This document shows positions 23,895 through 31,996 of a stretch of 31,996 nt of DNA, one piece after another (position 1 is the stretch's first letter; each line of letters starts with the position of its first letter). The notes below the pieces were generated by a model. It was not told the DNA's origin. It made no database searches and saw only the letters and a program-made list of their open reading frames with translations. Both the position numbers and the translations under genes were made by a program. Origin of the DNA: Puniceicoccales bacterium (GTDB lineage: Bacteria; Verrucomicrobiota; Verrucomicrobiia; Opitutales; JAIRKQ01). Location of the stretch: positions 1 through 31,996 of the forward strand of contig JAISBO010000055.1 in the NCBI GenBank assembly GCA_031266155.1, in the 5' to 3' direction.

Positions 23895-24524
23895 CTATTC
23901 CGTTTTTGGAGCAACCTCTTCGGTGGCTGGTGTTTCCGTCGTAACGGCTTCTCTAGGCTTCTCTTCGACAACAACAGCATTGCATGAAACAATGGGTGAA
24001 GCTTGATCTCCAATCAATTCCACACCACTTGGAACGGCGAGGTCGCTTAAATGGACAATGGTCCCAATGTCCAAATTACTTACATCCACATGTACGGACG
24101 AAGGAAGGTCGGCAGGCAGACATCGTACCGTAACTTCATGGCGAGCGATATCCAAAATGCCACCATTTTGCTTTACGCCGATAGCCTCTCCAGAAAATTC
24201 AAGGGGAACAACGGTTGTCATCTTTTCTGACTGTGAAACTTCATGGAAATCTATATGAAGAAACTTATCAGTCACCGGATCCCGTTGAATATCAGCGATA
24301 TCCGATAAGTGTATGGCATCCCCTTTTATCTCAATATCTATCAAAGATGCGGAATGTCCCTTTTCCTTCAATAGCGCCTTTAATTCCTTTTCGTCCACGG
24401 TCAATGCTGTCGTTCCCAAATGCCCATACACAACGGCAGGAACTTTTCCCGATGCACGCAATCTTTTCATCGAACCACGACCGAATTCCTGCCTTTTTGT
24501 CACCAATAACTTCAAATGTTTCAT
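23895..24524 (-). CDS. rplY: 50S ribosomal protein bL25 (CTC/general stress form)
   Basis: bL25 binds 5S rRNA. The 209-aa long (CTC) form has an N-terminal 5S-binding domain (RQEFGRGSMKRLRASGKVPAVVYG, cited here in part) followed by the TL5 C-terminal beta domain, ending in a Glu/Thr-rich tail. It is the first gene of the minus-strand run rplY-pth-rpsF-ssb-rplI-dnaB-bamA. The 133-base gap to divergent algH must hold its promoter, but no clear box pair is visible. Confidence 0.92.
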   Translation of the reverse strand: MKHLKLLVTKRQEFGRGSMKRLRASGKVPAVVYGHLGTTALTVDEKELKALLKEKGHSASLIDIEIKGDAIHLSDIADIQRDPVTDKFLHIDFHEVSQSEKMTTVVPLEFSGEAIGVKQNGGILDIARHEVTVRCLPADLPSSVHVDVSNLDIGTIVHLSDLAVPSGVELIGDQASPIVSCNAVVVEEKPREAVTTETPATEEVAPKTE

Positions 24525-24657
24525 AAAACTGCTACCAGTTAATAACCATTATCCTTAAATCGCAACCAAAAAATGATGAAATTCAAGTGCGTCTTGGGTA
24601 ATCGCCTAGTAAAATTATCTTTAAAAATTTTTAATAAAATGTAAAATATGTAGTTCC

Positions 24658-25206
24658 ATGGAAAATAAAACATTTGTCGCGGGCACAGAAAAAATAGCAG
24701 GAACGCTGGCAGGAAAGATGCTAATTGCACACCCCATATTGGAAGATAAGCAATTTGGGAAAACCATACTATTTGTGGAGTCTGATACAGGAAATAGCGT
24801 CACGGGAGTAATTTTGAATCGCCCATTAAACATTATGCTAAAAGCTTTGGGAAAAAATTTTGAGAGTTTACCAATTAGCAATGTTCCAGTCTACCAGGGA
24901 GGTGCCCATGGGAATACGACGGTCATGTTGACTGCCTGGGTATTCGATGACAAGCGAAAGGTTTTTGAAATTTATCACATGGTTACTCCCGAAGAAGCTT
25001 TCAAATTAGAAGAGACAAACGACGATATTCAATTCCGAGCCTTCCTTGGGTATTGTCAATTTGATCGCCACATTTACAGCGACATAGAAAAAGGACTATG
25101 GGTAGTCGGATCTCCCAAAAGGCTATTGGGATCGACGGAACGGGGAGAGTCCCTTTGGAAAACCATGCTATTGAAGGAAAACCCCAACGCATTAATTTAT
25201 CAGTAA
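24658..25206 (+). CDS. algH: AlgH/YqgE family protein (UPF0301)
   Basis: This 182-aa cytosolic protein of the YqgE/AlgH family is widespread in Gram-negatives, with unclear biochemical role. Family landmarks include LAGKMLIAHPILEDKQFGKT near residues 16-35, GVILNRPL near 60-67, VYQGGAHG near 78-85 and an FLGYCQF block near 133 (the usual xGYAGW position). The ATG at 24658 is preceded by an AT-rich leader without a strong SD. It is divergent from rplY and about 160 bases before the secretion operon. Confidence 0.9.
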   Translation: MENKTFVAGTEKIAGTLAGKMLIAHPILEDKQFGKTILFVESDTGNSVTGVILNRPLNIMLKALGKNFESLPISNVPVYQGGAHGNTTVMLTAWVFDDKRKVFEIYHMVTPEEAFKLEETNDDIQFRAFLGYCQFDRHIYSDIEKGLWVVGSPKRLLGSTERGESLWKTMLLKENPNALIYQ

Positions 25207-25367
25207 CCTGGTTCCTTTGAATGAATAAATGATTTTTTGTATCAGGAAGATGGCTGAAACATTACATTGAGATTTGTTGGGAGGCCTCCATGGTAAGATT
25301 CGACGAATCAACCGAATAAGACCGAGAGAACTTCGTTCTGCCAGCATCGATAAATTTAAAACTTCAA

Positions 25368-28364
25368 ATGGTCGTTTTAGATACTAGCATATCCAGCATG
25401 ATTGTTCGGAATGGTAGGGGAATGGCACTAATTTTCGTGATTCTGGTTTTACTGCTCATCGGGGGAATTTTCACAAACATTGCCACCCTCAATTACATAG
25501 AAATTTTGCGCCTTAGAAAGGAAGCAAACGTCGATAGGGCGAAAGATATGGCCCTGTTCGCACTCGGTTTAGCCGTTGAAAAATTGCAAAAATTGACGGG
25601 ATGCGATACCTGTGCGACGGCTTTGGCAGGCTCAATCGGTAATGTCAGCGGTGGGAAAAAGTATTATGTTGGAGTTTGGGATAGTTTCGAAAAAAGACCC
25701 GGTGGGGAACAAAATTTTCTCGGATGGTTGGTTTCCGATGAAAATTCAGAAAATTTTGATTCCATTTTTTCCGATGAATCCGGGAAGGCAGAAAAGATTT
25801 TCTCTTCGGGTACGGGCGATGATGTTTATATTAAACCGGTCGACTTGAAAAATTCCAATGGAGTGGTTGGCCAATATGGCTTTTGGATATGCGACGAAAG
25901 TCAGAAAATAAAAATCAACCTGATAGATAGATATTCACAATCTTCAAATGCCAGAGCTAGGAAAATTCGTTGCTGCTGTCCACAAACATTTGACGTTGGT
26001 CCGATCTTTGGGAAAGATAATCGAATAAAAAATAATCTTATCCTGACAAAATTTGATTTTCCAGAACAACTTTCCTGCCTAGATACATCTGTCCAAAAAG
26101 TTTTTTCTCGAAACAGGCACGTGCTGACCTTCCATTCCTATGGAGTCTTGAGTGATGCTAAACGGGGAGGTCTTCGCCAAGATCTGTCCCAAATGACAAG
26201 TCGTAGAACTTCCAATGGTCCTAGACAATTTTTATTCGCTCCACAAACGGAACTGCCGGCCTATGTTCCTACGCTAGATTTCTTATTATCATTTTTTGAT
26301 CTATCCAATAGATTAAAAAACAATGGTATGCCGGTGGTTGCTACGGATCCGATGTTTCGGCCTCAAATGTTTAAAAACTATGATGGGGCAACCATAGACT
26401 TTCCAGGGAACGATTTGCAGCCTGCAACAACGCATGGAATTTATCCTTTGCTGGTGCAGTCGAATGTCAATATTGGACTGGCTACCATCGATGGGCATTT
26501 CGCTTTTACTTTTATTCCGCAAATTGTGCTTTGGAATCCCTATAATGTTGACTTGCAGCCGACGAACTATATGGTGGAACTATGCGTTCCCTACAACGAT
26601 CCGGTCAATACGATTGGATTGACGCTGCTTGGATTTAATAGCATCCAGCAGGGCTTTGTGAATTTGGTGGCCCGCAATCTAACGGCCCCTCAGCCAGGAA
26701 ATGATGTGTCTCCCATTTTAAAATTAAGATTCTTTTCAAGTTTTGGAGCCGGGGAAACCAAAATATTTTCATTGTCAAATTCCCAAGCCATTGACAGGGA
26801 TGGGGGAAATCCGCTATCCGGCATGGACGACTTGTCAAACTTCATACATATGGATACCGGCGTTCCCACTGGCGGATACTCCACCATTAGGTTGCAGTGT
26901 AGAAATGCGAATGGTGGTATTAATAGGTATTGGGATTGTTTTTATTGGAGGTTAAGGGGAGACGATGGTAAAATTTTGCAGGAGATTGCGGAATTAGATC
27001 CCCGTGGAAATGAAGGAATGGAATGCGAGCGTACGGTTTTTGGCGGCAATGTCAATTGCTTTGCATTCTGCTTCCGCATGAAATATGGCATCCCCGACGA
27101 TGCTGGCGGTAGGAATGGCGTACGCTGGTTGGCCATGTGTAATCCGCGGGCCCAGTATGTTAACCGTGCAGCTTGCCAAGGATATTCATCGATATTTTTC
27201 CAGGGAGATTTTGCTTCAGGAAACTGGAGTTGGGACACGCATATCATTGGTTCAGCAACGCCCATGGGCTTGGACAAGGCAATGCTCGACTATTTGAATG
27301 GTTTGGTATTATTTGACGTTCCCGACGTAACCCAGGGTGTTTTGAATGTTGGACACTTGCGGCACATAAATTTTTTGCCATTTGGGTATTTTTCGAGTCA
27401 AATTTTTGGGAGTTCGCGGGCAAGCCCATTTGTGCCAATAAATAAAACCTTCCATGAAAACACAACGGCATCTACGACCTGGCCATCCCATGGGAAAGTC
27501 GAATCCCTCTACGACTATTCGTACTTATTGAACGGAGCTATTTTTGACAAATATTTTATTTCCACGAAAAAGAACCAGGGGATCGGCGATGATAATTTGC
27601 TATCACTGGCAAATAAACGGTTTAAATTGCTAGAAAATGCACCATCGACAACCGGTGAAAATTCAGCACAGATTTTGTTAATTGACGGGCCGTTCAACGT
27701 AAATTCAAAGAGCTCCATCGCTTGGCAATGTGTTTTATCATCGGCAAAAAACAACTACGACGATGTTATTTTTCCGAGATTTTACGATGAAAAATTGCTG
27801 AATAAAATGCCGTCCTTCGACGAACAAAAGATTAAAAATTTATCGGAAAAACTAACGGGTTTGATGGAAAAGCGGCACAAGCCATTTTTCAGCATTGGGG
27901 AATTTATAAATAGAACAATTGCGGAAGATCCAGCACTGTGCAGTAGGGAAGGAATTTTGCAGAAAGCAATAGATGATTCTAATTTGAACGCAGTCTTTGA
28001 GAAACAGTACATCAATTTTTCCAAAAACATTCCATCCTACGACGACAGGTCGGCCAGTGGATTTTTGGAAGAAAATTTGCCGAATGTTGTCAATCAGGCA
28101 GATATTTTACAAACAACATCCCATTTCCTATGCACACGGGGCGACACCTTTTTAGTTCGTGCGGTTGGACATCACGCTGATTCCAGGGGTAAAGTCATCG
28201 AACGAGCATGCTGTGAAGCAATCGTTCAACGGGTCCCAGAGTATGTCAACAAAAATGAAAATGCTCCGGATGATGGGCCAGAAAGTTTGTCTAAAATAAA
28301 CAAAAAATTTGGTCGTAGGTATAAAATAATCCTGTTTCGTTGGCTAGATGACAATGATATTTAG
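25368..28364 (+). CDS. Giant GspK-like minor pseudopilin (possibly verrucomicrobial cassette A-like protein)
   Basis: This 998-aa protein has a prepilin-style N terminus. RNGRGMALIFVILVLLLIG carries the R-G-M-A-L-I pattern of GspK minor pseudopilins, which lack the Glu at +5, and a ~20-residue hydrophobic helix (about 19-38) is followed by a charged helix (EILRLRKEANVDRAKD). Typical GspK is about 300-330 aa, so this is roughly three times longer, with a long extracytoplasmic region and no second membrane helix. It resembles the verrucomicrobial Verru_Chthon cassette protein A type (recall, not searched). It is the first gene of an operon followed by GspL-like, GspM-like and GspD genes. GspK caps the T2SS pseudopilus tip. 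A start at the ATG at 25398 is also possible. Confidence 0.65.
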   Translation: MVVLDTSISSMIVRNGRGMALIFVILVLLLIGGIFTNIATLNYIEILRLRKEANVDRAKDMALFALGLAVEKLQKLTGCDTCATALAGSIGNVSGGKKYYVGVWDSFEKRPGGEQNFLGWLVSDENSENFDSIFSDESGKAEKIFSSGTGDDVYIKPVDLKNSNGVVGQYGFWICDESQKIKINLIDRYSQSSNARARKIRCCCPQTFDVGPIFGKDNRIKNNLILTKFDFPEQLSCLDTSVQKVFSRNRHVLTFHSYGVLSDAKRGGLRQDLSQMTSRRTSNGPRQFLFAPQTELPAYVPTLDFLLSFFDLSNRLKNNGMPVVATDPMFRPQMFKNYDGATIDFPGNDLQPATTHGIYPLLVQSNVNIGLATIDGHFAFTFIPQIVLWNPYNVDLQPTNYMVELCVPYNDPVNTIGLTLLGFNSIQQGFVNLVARNLTAPQPGNDVSPILKLRFFSSFGAGETKIFSLSNSQAIDRDGGNPLSGMDDLSNFIHMDTGVPTGGYSTIRLQCRNANGGINRYWDCFYWRLRGDDGKILQEIAELDPRGNEGMECERTVFGGNVNCFAFCFRMKYGIPDDAGGRNGVRWLAMCNPRAQYVNRAACQGYSSIFFQGDFASGNWSWDTHIIGSATPMGLDKAMLDYLNGLVLFDVPDVTQGVLNVGHLRHINFLPFGYFSSQIFGSSRASPFVPINKTFHENTTASTTWPSHGKVESLYDYSYLLNGAIFDKYFISTKKNQGIGDDNLLSLANKRFKLLENAPSTTGENSAQILLIDGPFNVNSKSSIAWQCVLSSAKNNYDDVIFPRFYDEKLLNKMPSFDEQKIKNLSEKLTGLMEKRHKPFFSIGEFINRTIAEDPALCSREGILQKAIDDSNLNAVFEKQYINFSKNIPSYDDRSASGFLEENLPNVVNQADILQTTSHFLCTRGDTFLVRAVGHHADSRGKVIERACCEAIVQRVPEYVNKNENAPDDGPESLSKINKKFGRRYKIILFRWLDDNDI

Positions 28365-28719
28365 CCCACTTCTTCCATTCAGAAAATTAAAAAAACATCT
28401 CAGTCCCCATAAATTTAGATAAAAGGCATGTGGTGAATGGCGCCGATCTTTGAGTCCAACAAAGGAAGTTTATCTACCCCCATCAAAATTTAGGAGGATG
28501 GAAGCCTGGATACTTGTTTTTTATGAGGACTGGCACTATCCATTGTCCCGATATTGTTTTTGTCAAAGCTATGTACAAAATTTAGAACGGACATATGCCG
28601 GGAAGTATCACGGGAAGGGGCAAAGGCTACTAAAAGTATGGCATAGGACTTTTGCCAATCCGTACCTTTTCTTCGATATTTCTGACAAAACAGCCCCAAT
28701 TGAGTAAAATTTTTTAAAA
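28365..28719. other. Gap inside the secretion operon with one doubtful small ORF
   Basis: This is 355 bases between the giant GspK-like and GspL-like genes. It holds a weak candidate gene: an open frame to the stop at 28705-28707, from a TTG at 28450 or an ATG at 28498. The ATG is directly preceded by AGGAGG with no spacing. The frame translates to an aromatic-rich peptide with many Tyr and Trp, without known homology. It could instead be a remnant or spacer. No terminator or hairpin was recognised, so transcription may continue through it. Confidence 0.4.
28450..28707 (+). CDS. Doubtful small ORF (85 aa or 69 aa)
   Basis: This is an unrecognised, aromatic-rich peptide (for example VFYEDWHYPLSRYCFC) ending 12 bases before the GspL-like ATG. 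The start is uncertain: TTG at 28450, or ATG at 28498 with a Shine-Dalgarno core AGGAGG abutting it. Its position inside an otherwise tight operon argues for a gene. The lack of a clean start and the odd composition argue against. Confidence 0.25.
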   Translation: MSPTKEVYLPPSKFRRMEAWILVFYEDWHYPLSRYCFCQSYVQNLERTYAGKYHGKGQRLLKVWHRTFANPYLFFDISDKTAPIE

Positions 28720-29709
28720 ATGATTGACAGGCTGTTACAATCATTACAATTGCCTCAAACCATGGGATATGCATTCAGTGATTTTTTCAAGGTGTGGGAG
28801 TTTGATAGAGGCGTCACAAACAAACCGGTGGTGGCACTTATTTCCGATGAATATTTTTTCTTCGATGAAATCAAACTCCCCAAGGAATCCTTACGCAAGG
28901 AAGAGGTTAATAGCATGGTTGAAATGGCCATAGAAAGTGCTTTCCCCATAGACAAACAGAAAATATTTTCCGGCTTTTTTGCAAATCAAAACAAAGGTTG
29001 TATAACAATTTTTGTCGCTTCTAAGAATCGAGTCCTGTCGGAAATACCCAACTTAAAAACTTGTACCTACTGGCTCCCGGAAAGGTTTTGCCGAGAAAAC
29101 GCCAAGGGTGGAACAATAGTTAAGGCCGACGAAAAATGCACTGCCATTGATGTCAATGGGGATGGCAGTCTAGAAATACAGGGTAAGAAACTCGACCTTT
29201 TCTCCGAGGATTTTTGGAGTGCCGAAATGCATGAGCAACAGGAAAAAACCATTGCTAGAAAAGCCGAAAAAATAAATGGTTGGTATAAAAAAATAATTTC
29301 TCCCCTGGTTTCCGTAACGTCGGTTTTGTTCATGCTAGTAATTGCTTTGGTGGTGGTACGCTCTTCTATTGGATGGCGACAGTCGGTACTAGAAAAAAGG
29401 CAGCCTAGAGTTTCTCAAGTAATTAAGCGCAAAAAATTGCATGACGAGATTGATGTTTTTTCCCAAGGGAAGGCCTTATATTTTAAACGGTTGGACGCAA
29501 TAAATAAAATGCGACCAGCCCAACTGTTTTTTAGTCAATTTACAATGAGCAGCCCTAAGGTTATGAACTTCGTCGGGATGTGTGATTCGATCGCCACACT
29601 AAACCTATTTGTGGAAAGCCTAAAAAAAGAATTACATAGCGTATCAACGCCAAATGTTTCTTCCACATCCAAAGGAACAACTTTTAATCTTCAAGTAGAG
29701 TACTTATAA
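28720..29709 (+). CDS. GspL/PilM-N-like assembly platform protein
   Basis: This 329-aa bitopic inner-membrane protein has a cytoplasmic part (about 1-190) that looks like the GspL/PilM actin-like fold: VVALISDEYFFFDEIKLP, then EEVNSMVEMAIESAFPI (the helix before the usual LPF-x-x-E-x-V loop), then ITIFVASKNRVLSEI. One TM helix follows near 195-217 (SPLVSVTSVLFMLVIALVVV), and then a periplasmic helical/ferredoxin-like region. Secretion GspL links the cytoplasmic ATPase to the inner-membrane platform. Its gene precedes the GspM/PilO-like gene by two bases, the usual L-M order. The family is inferred from topology and order. Confidence 0.7.
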   Translation: MIDRLLQSLQLPQTMGYAFSDFFKVWEFDRGVTNKPVVALISDEYFFFDEIKLPKESLRKEEVNSMVEMAIESAFPIDKQKIFSGFFANQNKGCITIFVASKNRVLSEIPNLKTCTYWLPERFCRENAKGGTIVKADEKCTAIDVNGDGSLEIQGKKLDLFSEDFWSAEMHEQQEKTIARKAEKINGWYKKIISPLVSVTSVLFMLVIALVVVRSSIGWRQSVLEKRQPRVSQVIKRKKLHDEIDVFSQGKALYFKRLDAINKMRPAQLFFSQFTMSSPKVMNFVGMCDSIATLNLFVESLKKELHSVSTPNVSSTSKGTTFNLQVEYL

Positions 29710-29711
29710 TT

Positions 29712-30242
29712 GTGAAAACAGATATAACCAGCATTTTACAGCAATTTCGATCGTTACCGATAAAGCAAAAAACAATTTCCATTGCCTCATTGGGACTAAT
29801 ATCTCTGGCGCTGGCATGTCTATCGGTCATTTTGATAATATCCTTTCCCAAGAAAATACGGCAAATACATTCCCTCTACGACGAACAAAAAGTTTGGCTT
29901 TCGCAGTCGGCTAAAATAGAAAAGAATTTAAGTGCCTTTGCCAAATCGGGTACAGGTCATAAAAAACAAAATTTACCAAAGGTTATAGCTTCCATCGAAA
30001 AAATAGCGGCTAAAACCGGTTCTAATTACACACTTACAGAGGTAGACAAGGGGCATATCGAACAGCTGACGATTCATCATTGCAAGGTTTCATTCGACGG
30101 AATATCCCTTGCAGGGATAGTTGCATTTTCTAATCAAATAGAAGCATTGGATAGCAATATTGCCATATCAGAAATGCAAATAAATGCGCAGGGGCAACTG
30201 TTGAATGCATATTGTATTATTTCAATTTTGGATACGGAATAG
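29712..30242 (+). CDS. GspM/PilO-like inner-membrane protein
   Basis: This 176-aa protein starts at a GTG. It has one N-terminal TM helix (about 22-45, TISIASLGLISLALACLSVIL), a coiled-coil stretch (IRQIHSLYDEQKVWLSQSAK) and a small alpha/beta periplasmic domain (FDGISLAGIVAFSNQIEAL). This is the architecture of GspM and PilO, which dimerise with GspL/PilN and connect the platform to the secretin. It lies two bases after the GspL-like stop and eight bases before the secretin start. Confidence 0.72.
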   Translation: MKTDITSILQQFRSLPIKQKTISIASLGLISLALACLSVILIISFPKKIRQIHSLYDEQKVWLSQSAKIEKNLSAFAKSGTGHKKQNLPKVIASIEKIAAKTGSNYTLTEVDKGHIEQLTIHHCKVSFDGISLAGIVAFSNQIEALDSNIAISEMQINAQGQLLNAYCIISILDTE

Positions 30243-30250
30243 GATAAAAC

Positions 30251-31996
30251 ATGAAAAAGCACATACTAGTATTCGTTCTTTTAGTCCTGTGCATACGATT
30301 TGCGTATGCCGAAGAAGACGAAGAGGAAGCCTTACAGGCTGAAGAGTCCATAGTAAAAAGTATCGCCCTGTCAGATGCTCCGTTGTCTCAGGTCCTATAT
30401 ATTATAGAGGAACTAACGGGCAAGGCAGTTCTGCAGGATAGCCAACTGGGGAATGTTCCCATAAGCTTGCAAATTCGGAAAGAGATCAGCAAAGAAGAAG
30501 CCATACGGGCAATCGAAAGTGTGCTGGCGATAAATCATATTGCGATAGTGGAACTTGGCGATGGACTATTGAAGGCTGTTAGCACGAAGTCCGCACCCAC
30601 ACAGTCTCCATTCTTCGTAGAAAATTCATTGCTAGACATAGCTCCTAGCGAAAAGATTTGTTCCAAAATTTTTCAATTGCACCACTTGTCGGTCGATGAG
30701 TTTTCAAAATTGATAACCCGCCTTCTAAATCCAGATGTGGCATCGGCCATAGTGTTTAGTGATTCAAATTCCATGCTAATAACGGATTCCATAGCCAATT
30801 TGCAGCGCATAGAACTAATACTTAGCAGGGTAGATATTCCAAAACATTCCGTTCTTGATTCGAAAATATTTCGCATAAAACATGGTGATGCCAAAGAAAT
30901 TGCTGATCTTTTGAATAAAGTTATCAAGGGGCAAAATACACAAAATAAGGAATCTGGTAACGCTTCCAAGGGCTCTACAGAATATCAAAACGAAATGGAA
31001 AATATGTCATCTTTTCAGTTTTCAAAAAAATTGACCATTGAGCATGACACCCGTAGCAATGCCGTGATTACCTGTGGAACTCCAAAGGATATTGAGCTCA
31101 TCGAGTCCATAATCAACCAAATAGATGTGTTGCTGGACCAGGTCAGGATCGAGGTGGTTATCGCCAAGGTTACCCTCACGAAAGGGCAGGCTTCAGGACT
31201 AGAATCTTTAGGGATTGACAATAAAGCTGCTGCTGTAGCAGGTGGAAAGTTTAATCCGGCAATAAAACCAGTATTCGCTAAAACAAACTCTATGGGGGAA
31301 ACAAGTCCGCTTACCATAGATGGCACCATAAAGAATTTTGCTTTGAATACGGTTTTCAGCAAAGCTCGCAGCGACAGCCATGTGAAAATTTTGTCTGCCC
31401 CAACGATTGTGACAACCCATAATCGGCAGGCACTGGTGAAAATCGTTGATTCTTATCCCGTTATAAAATCCGACATTTCCGATTCAAATGGAGCAGCCAC
31501 TACGGCAATTAAAAGTACCATTGAATATAAGGATGTTGGAATCGAACTACAGGTTAAGCCGCTGATTGGAATAAACGGCATAATACAGCTTGAAATCAGC
31601 CAAAAGATTGAAGATAAAAAAGAGGATGTTACGATTAATAACAACAAAATGCCCTCGATGTCGAAGAGTGAAGCCGTATCATTTGTAAGCGTGTACGACG
31701 GAGATACGGTGATATTGGCTGGATTACAACAGAAAAAGGACACAAAGAGCAGTGGTAAAGTATGGCTATTGGGAGATATCCCTGTGATCGGAAAGTGGTT
31801 ATTTACCCCAAAAAGTATTGAGGAGGAAACTACAGAATTAATCATCTTTATCAAACCTACCATCATTTCAAACCCAACAAATGAAGAAGCGTTTGCCAAG
31901 CGGATGCTCGATGGATCGGAATTGCAACCAGAAATTGAACACTATGACAGGACTGGAAAATTTTTGCCGGGTATACAATTCCCAAAAGGAACACTG
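30251..31996 (+). CDS. gspD: Type II secretion secretin GspD (3' end outside window)
   Basis: This outer-membrane secretin channel has 582 codons visible and no stop before the window edge. The ATG at 30251 follows an AGGATAAAAC SD-like sequence. Residues 1-20 are a signal peptide (KKHILVFVLLVLCIRFAYA, then EEDEEE). An N0-type domain follows (VLQDSQLGNVPISLQIRKEI region), then N1/N2-like KH-fold domains, one with the FRIKHGDAKEIADLLNKVI pattern. The secretin core contains LSAPTIVTTHNRQALVKI, VGIELQVKPLI and the hallmark SVYDGDTVILAGLQQ, then LLGDIPVIGKWLF and ELIIFIKPTIIS. It ends the visible operon after the GspK-, L- and M-like genes. Its sequence is distinct from the secretin at the left edge. 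Confidence 0.9.
   Translation, partial: MKKHILVFVLLVLCIRFAYAEEDEEEALQAEESIVKSIALSDAPLSQVLYIIEELTGKAVLQDSQLGNVPISLQIRKEISKEEAIRAIESVLAINHIAIVELGDGLLKAVSTKSAPTQSPFFVENSLLDIAPSEKICSKIFQLHHLSVDEFSKLITRLLNPDVASAIVFSDSNSMLITDSIANLQRIELILSRVDIPKHSVLDSKIFRIKHGDAKEIADLLNKVIKGQNTQNKESGNASKGSTEYQNEMENMSSFQFSKKLTIEHDTRSNAVITCGTPKDIELIESIINQIDVLLDQVRIEVVIAKVTLTKGQASGLESLGIDNKAAAVAGGKFNPAIKPVFAKTNSMGETSPLTIDGTIKNFALNTVFSKARSDSHVKILSAPTIVTTHNRQALVKIVDSYPVIKSDISDSNGAATTAIKSTIEYKDVGIELQVKPLIGINGIIQLEISQKIEDKKEDVTINNNKMPSMSKSEAVSFVSVYDGDTVILAGLQQKKDTKSSGKVWLLGDIPVIGKWLFTPKSIEEETTELIIFIKPTIISNPTNEEAFAKRMLDGSELQPEIEHYDRTGKFLPGIQFPKGTL

Noticed and set aside
25280..25289. GGAGGCCTCC palindrome before the secretion operon
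   Set aside because: Only 10 bp and self-complementary without a loop or a T-run, with no promoter elements at matching positions. It is likely chance.

Overview
The window looks like chromosomal DNA of a diderm bacterium, probably a member of the Verrucomicrobiota (Opitutae/Puniceicoccales-like), possibly host-associated. Four observations point there. The left-edge secretin has the sequence style of the Akkermansia Amuc_1098 family. The right edge has a verrucomicrobial-style type II secretion / type IV pilus assembly locus with a giant GspK-like protein. There is an outer-membrane toolkit (BamA, an LptF/LptG permease). Small type III secretion (T3SS) genes are scattered among housekeeping genes. 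The taxonomic call is inferred from protein style only, with no database search. No rRNA, tRNA, CRISPR array or insertion sequence was recognised.

Layout. 1-651 is the 3' end of a secretin gene. 901-1954 holds two unknown minus-strand genes, with a possible eroded coding remnant at 2031-2183. 2302-3822 is comM, followed by a membrane-anchored FkbM-type methyltransferase (3924-4811) and the enoyl-ACP reductase gene fabV (4907-6076). 6153-6873 is a two-gene unit that looks like a T3SS needle subunit and its TPR chaperone, with its own promoter. A ~400-bp gap with two perfect 15-bp palindromes precedes a cytidylate-kinase-like protein that carries a signal peptide and a damaged P-loop (7282-8133). 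On the minus strand follow a lone iron-type ABC permease (8218-9909) and an acidic unknown protein (9955-10617).

10814-16249 is a plus-strand run: hisS, a SufT/MIP18-like gene, a CesT-like T3SS chaperone with its own promoter, a GNAT acetyltransferase, an LptF/LptG permease, a DEDDh exonuclease-like protein and a stomatin/SPFH protein. 16392-17121 is a minus-strand MNT/HI0074-type nucleotidyltransferase pair. dapB follows at 17289-18002.

18209-24524 is a tight minus-strand cluster transcribed rplY-pth-rpsF-ssb-rplI-dnaB-bamA. It lacks rpsR at its usual place between ssb and rplI. Divergent from it is algH/yqgE (24658-25206). From 25368 to the right edge runs a secretion/pilus assembly operon: giant GspK-like protein, a doubtful small ORF, GspL/PilM-N-like, GspM/PilO-like, and a GspD secretin that continues beyond the window.

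How the genes work together. The housekeeping genes cover translation, replication, lysine/peptidoglycan precursor synthesis, fatty-acid synthesis and outer-membrane biogenesis. Interleaved with them are parts of up to three export machines: an Amuc_1098-like secretin system, a T2SS/T4P-like system and a T3SS. The most notable items are the dispersed T3SS needle/chaperone pair, the exported degenerate CMP-kinase homologue with operator-like palindromes, and the GspK-like protein about three times the family's usual length.
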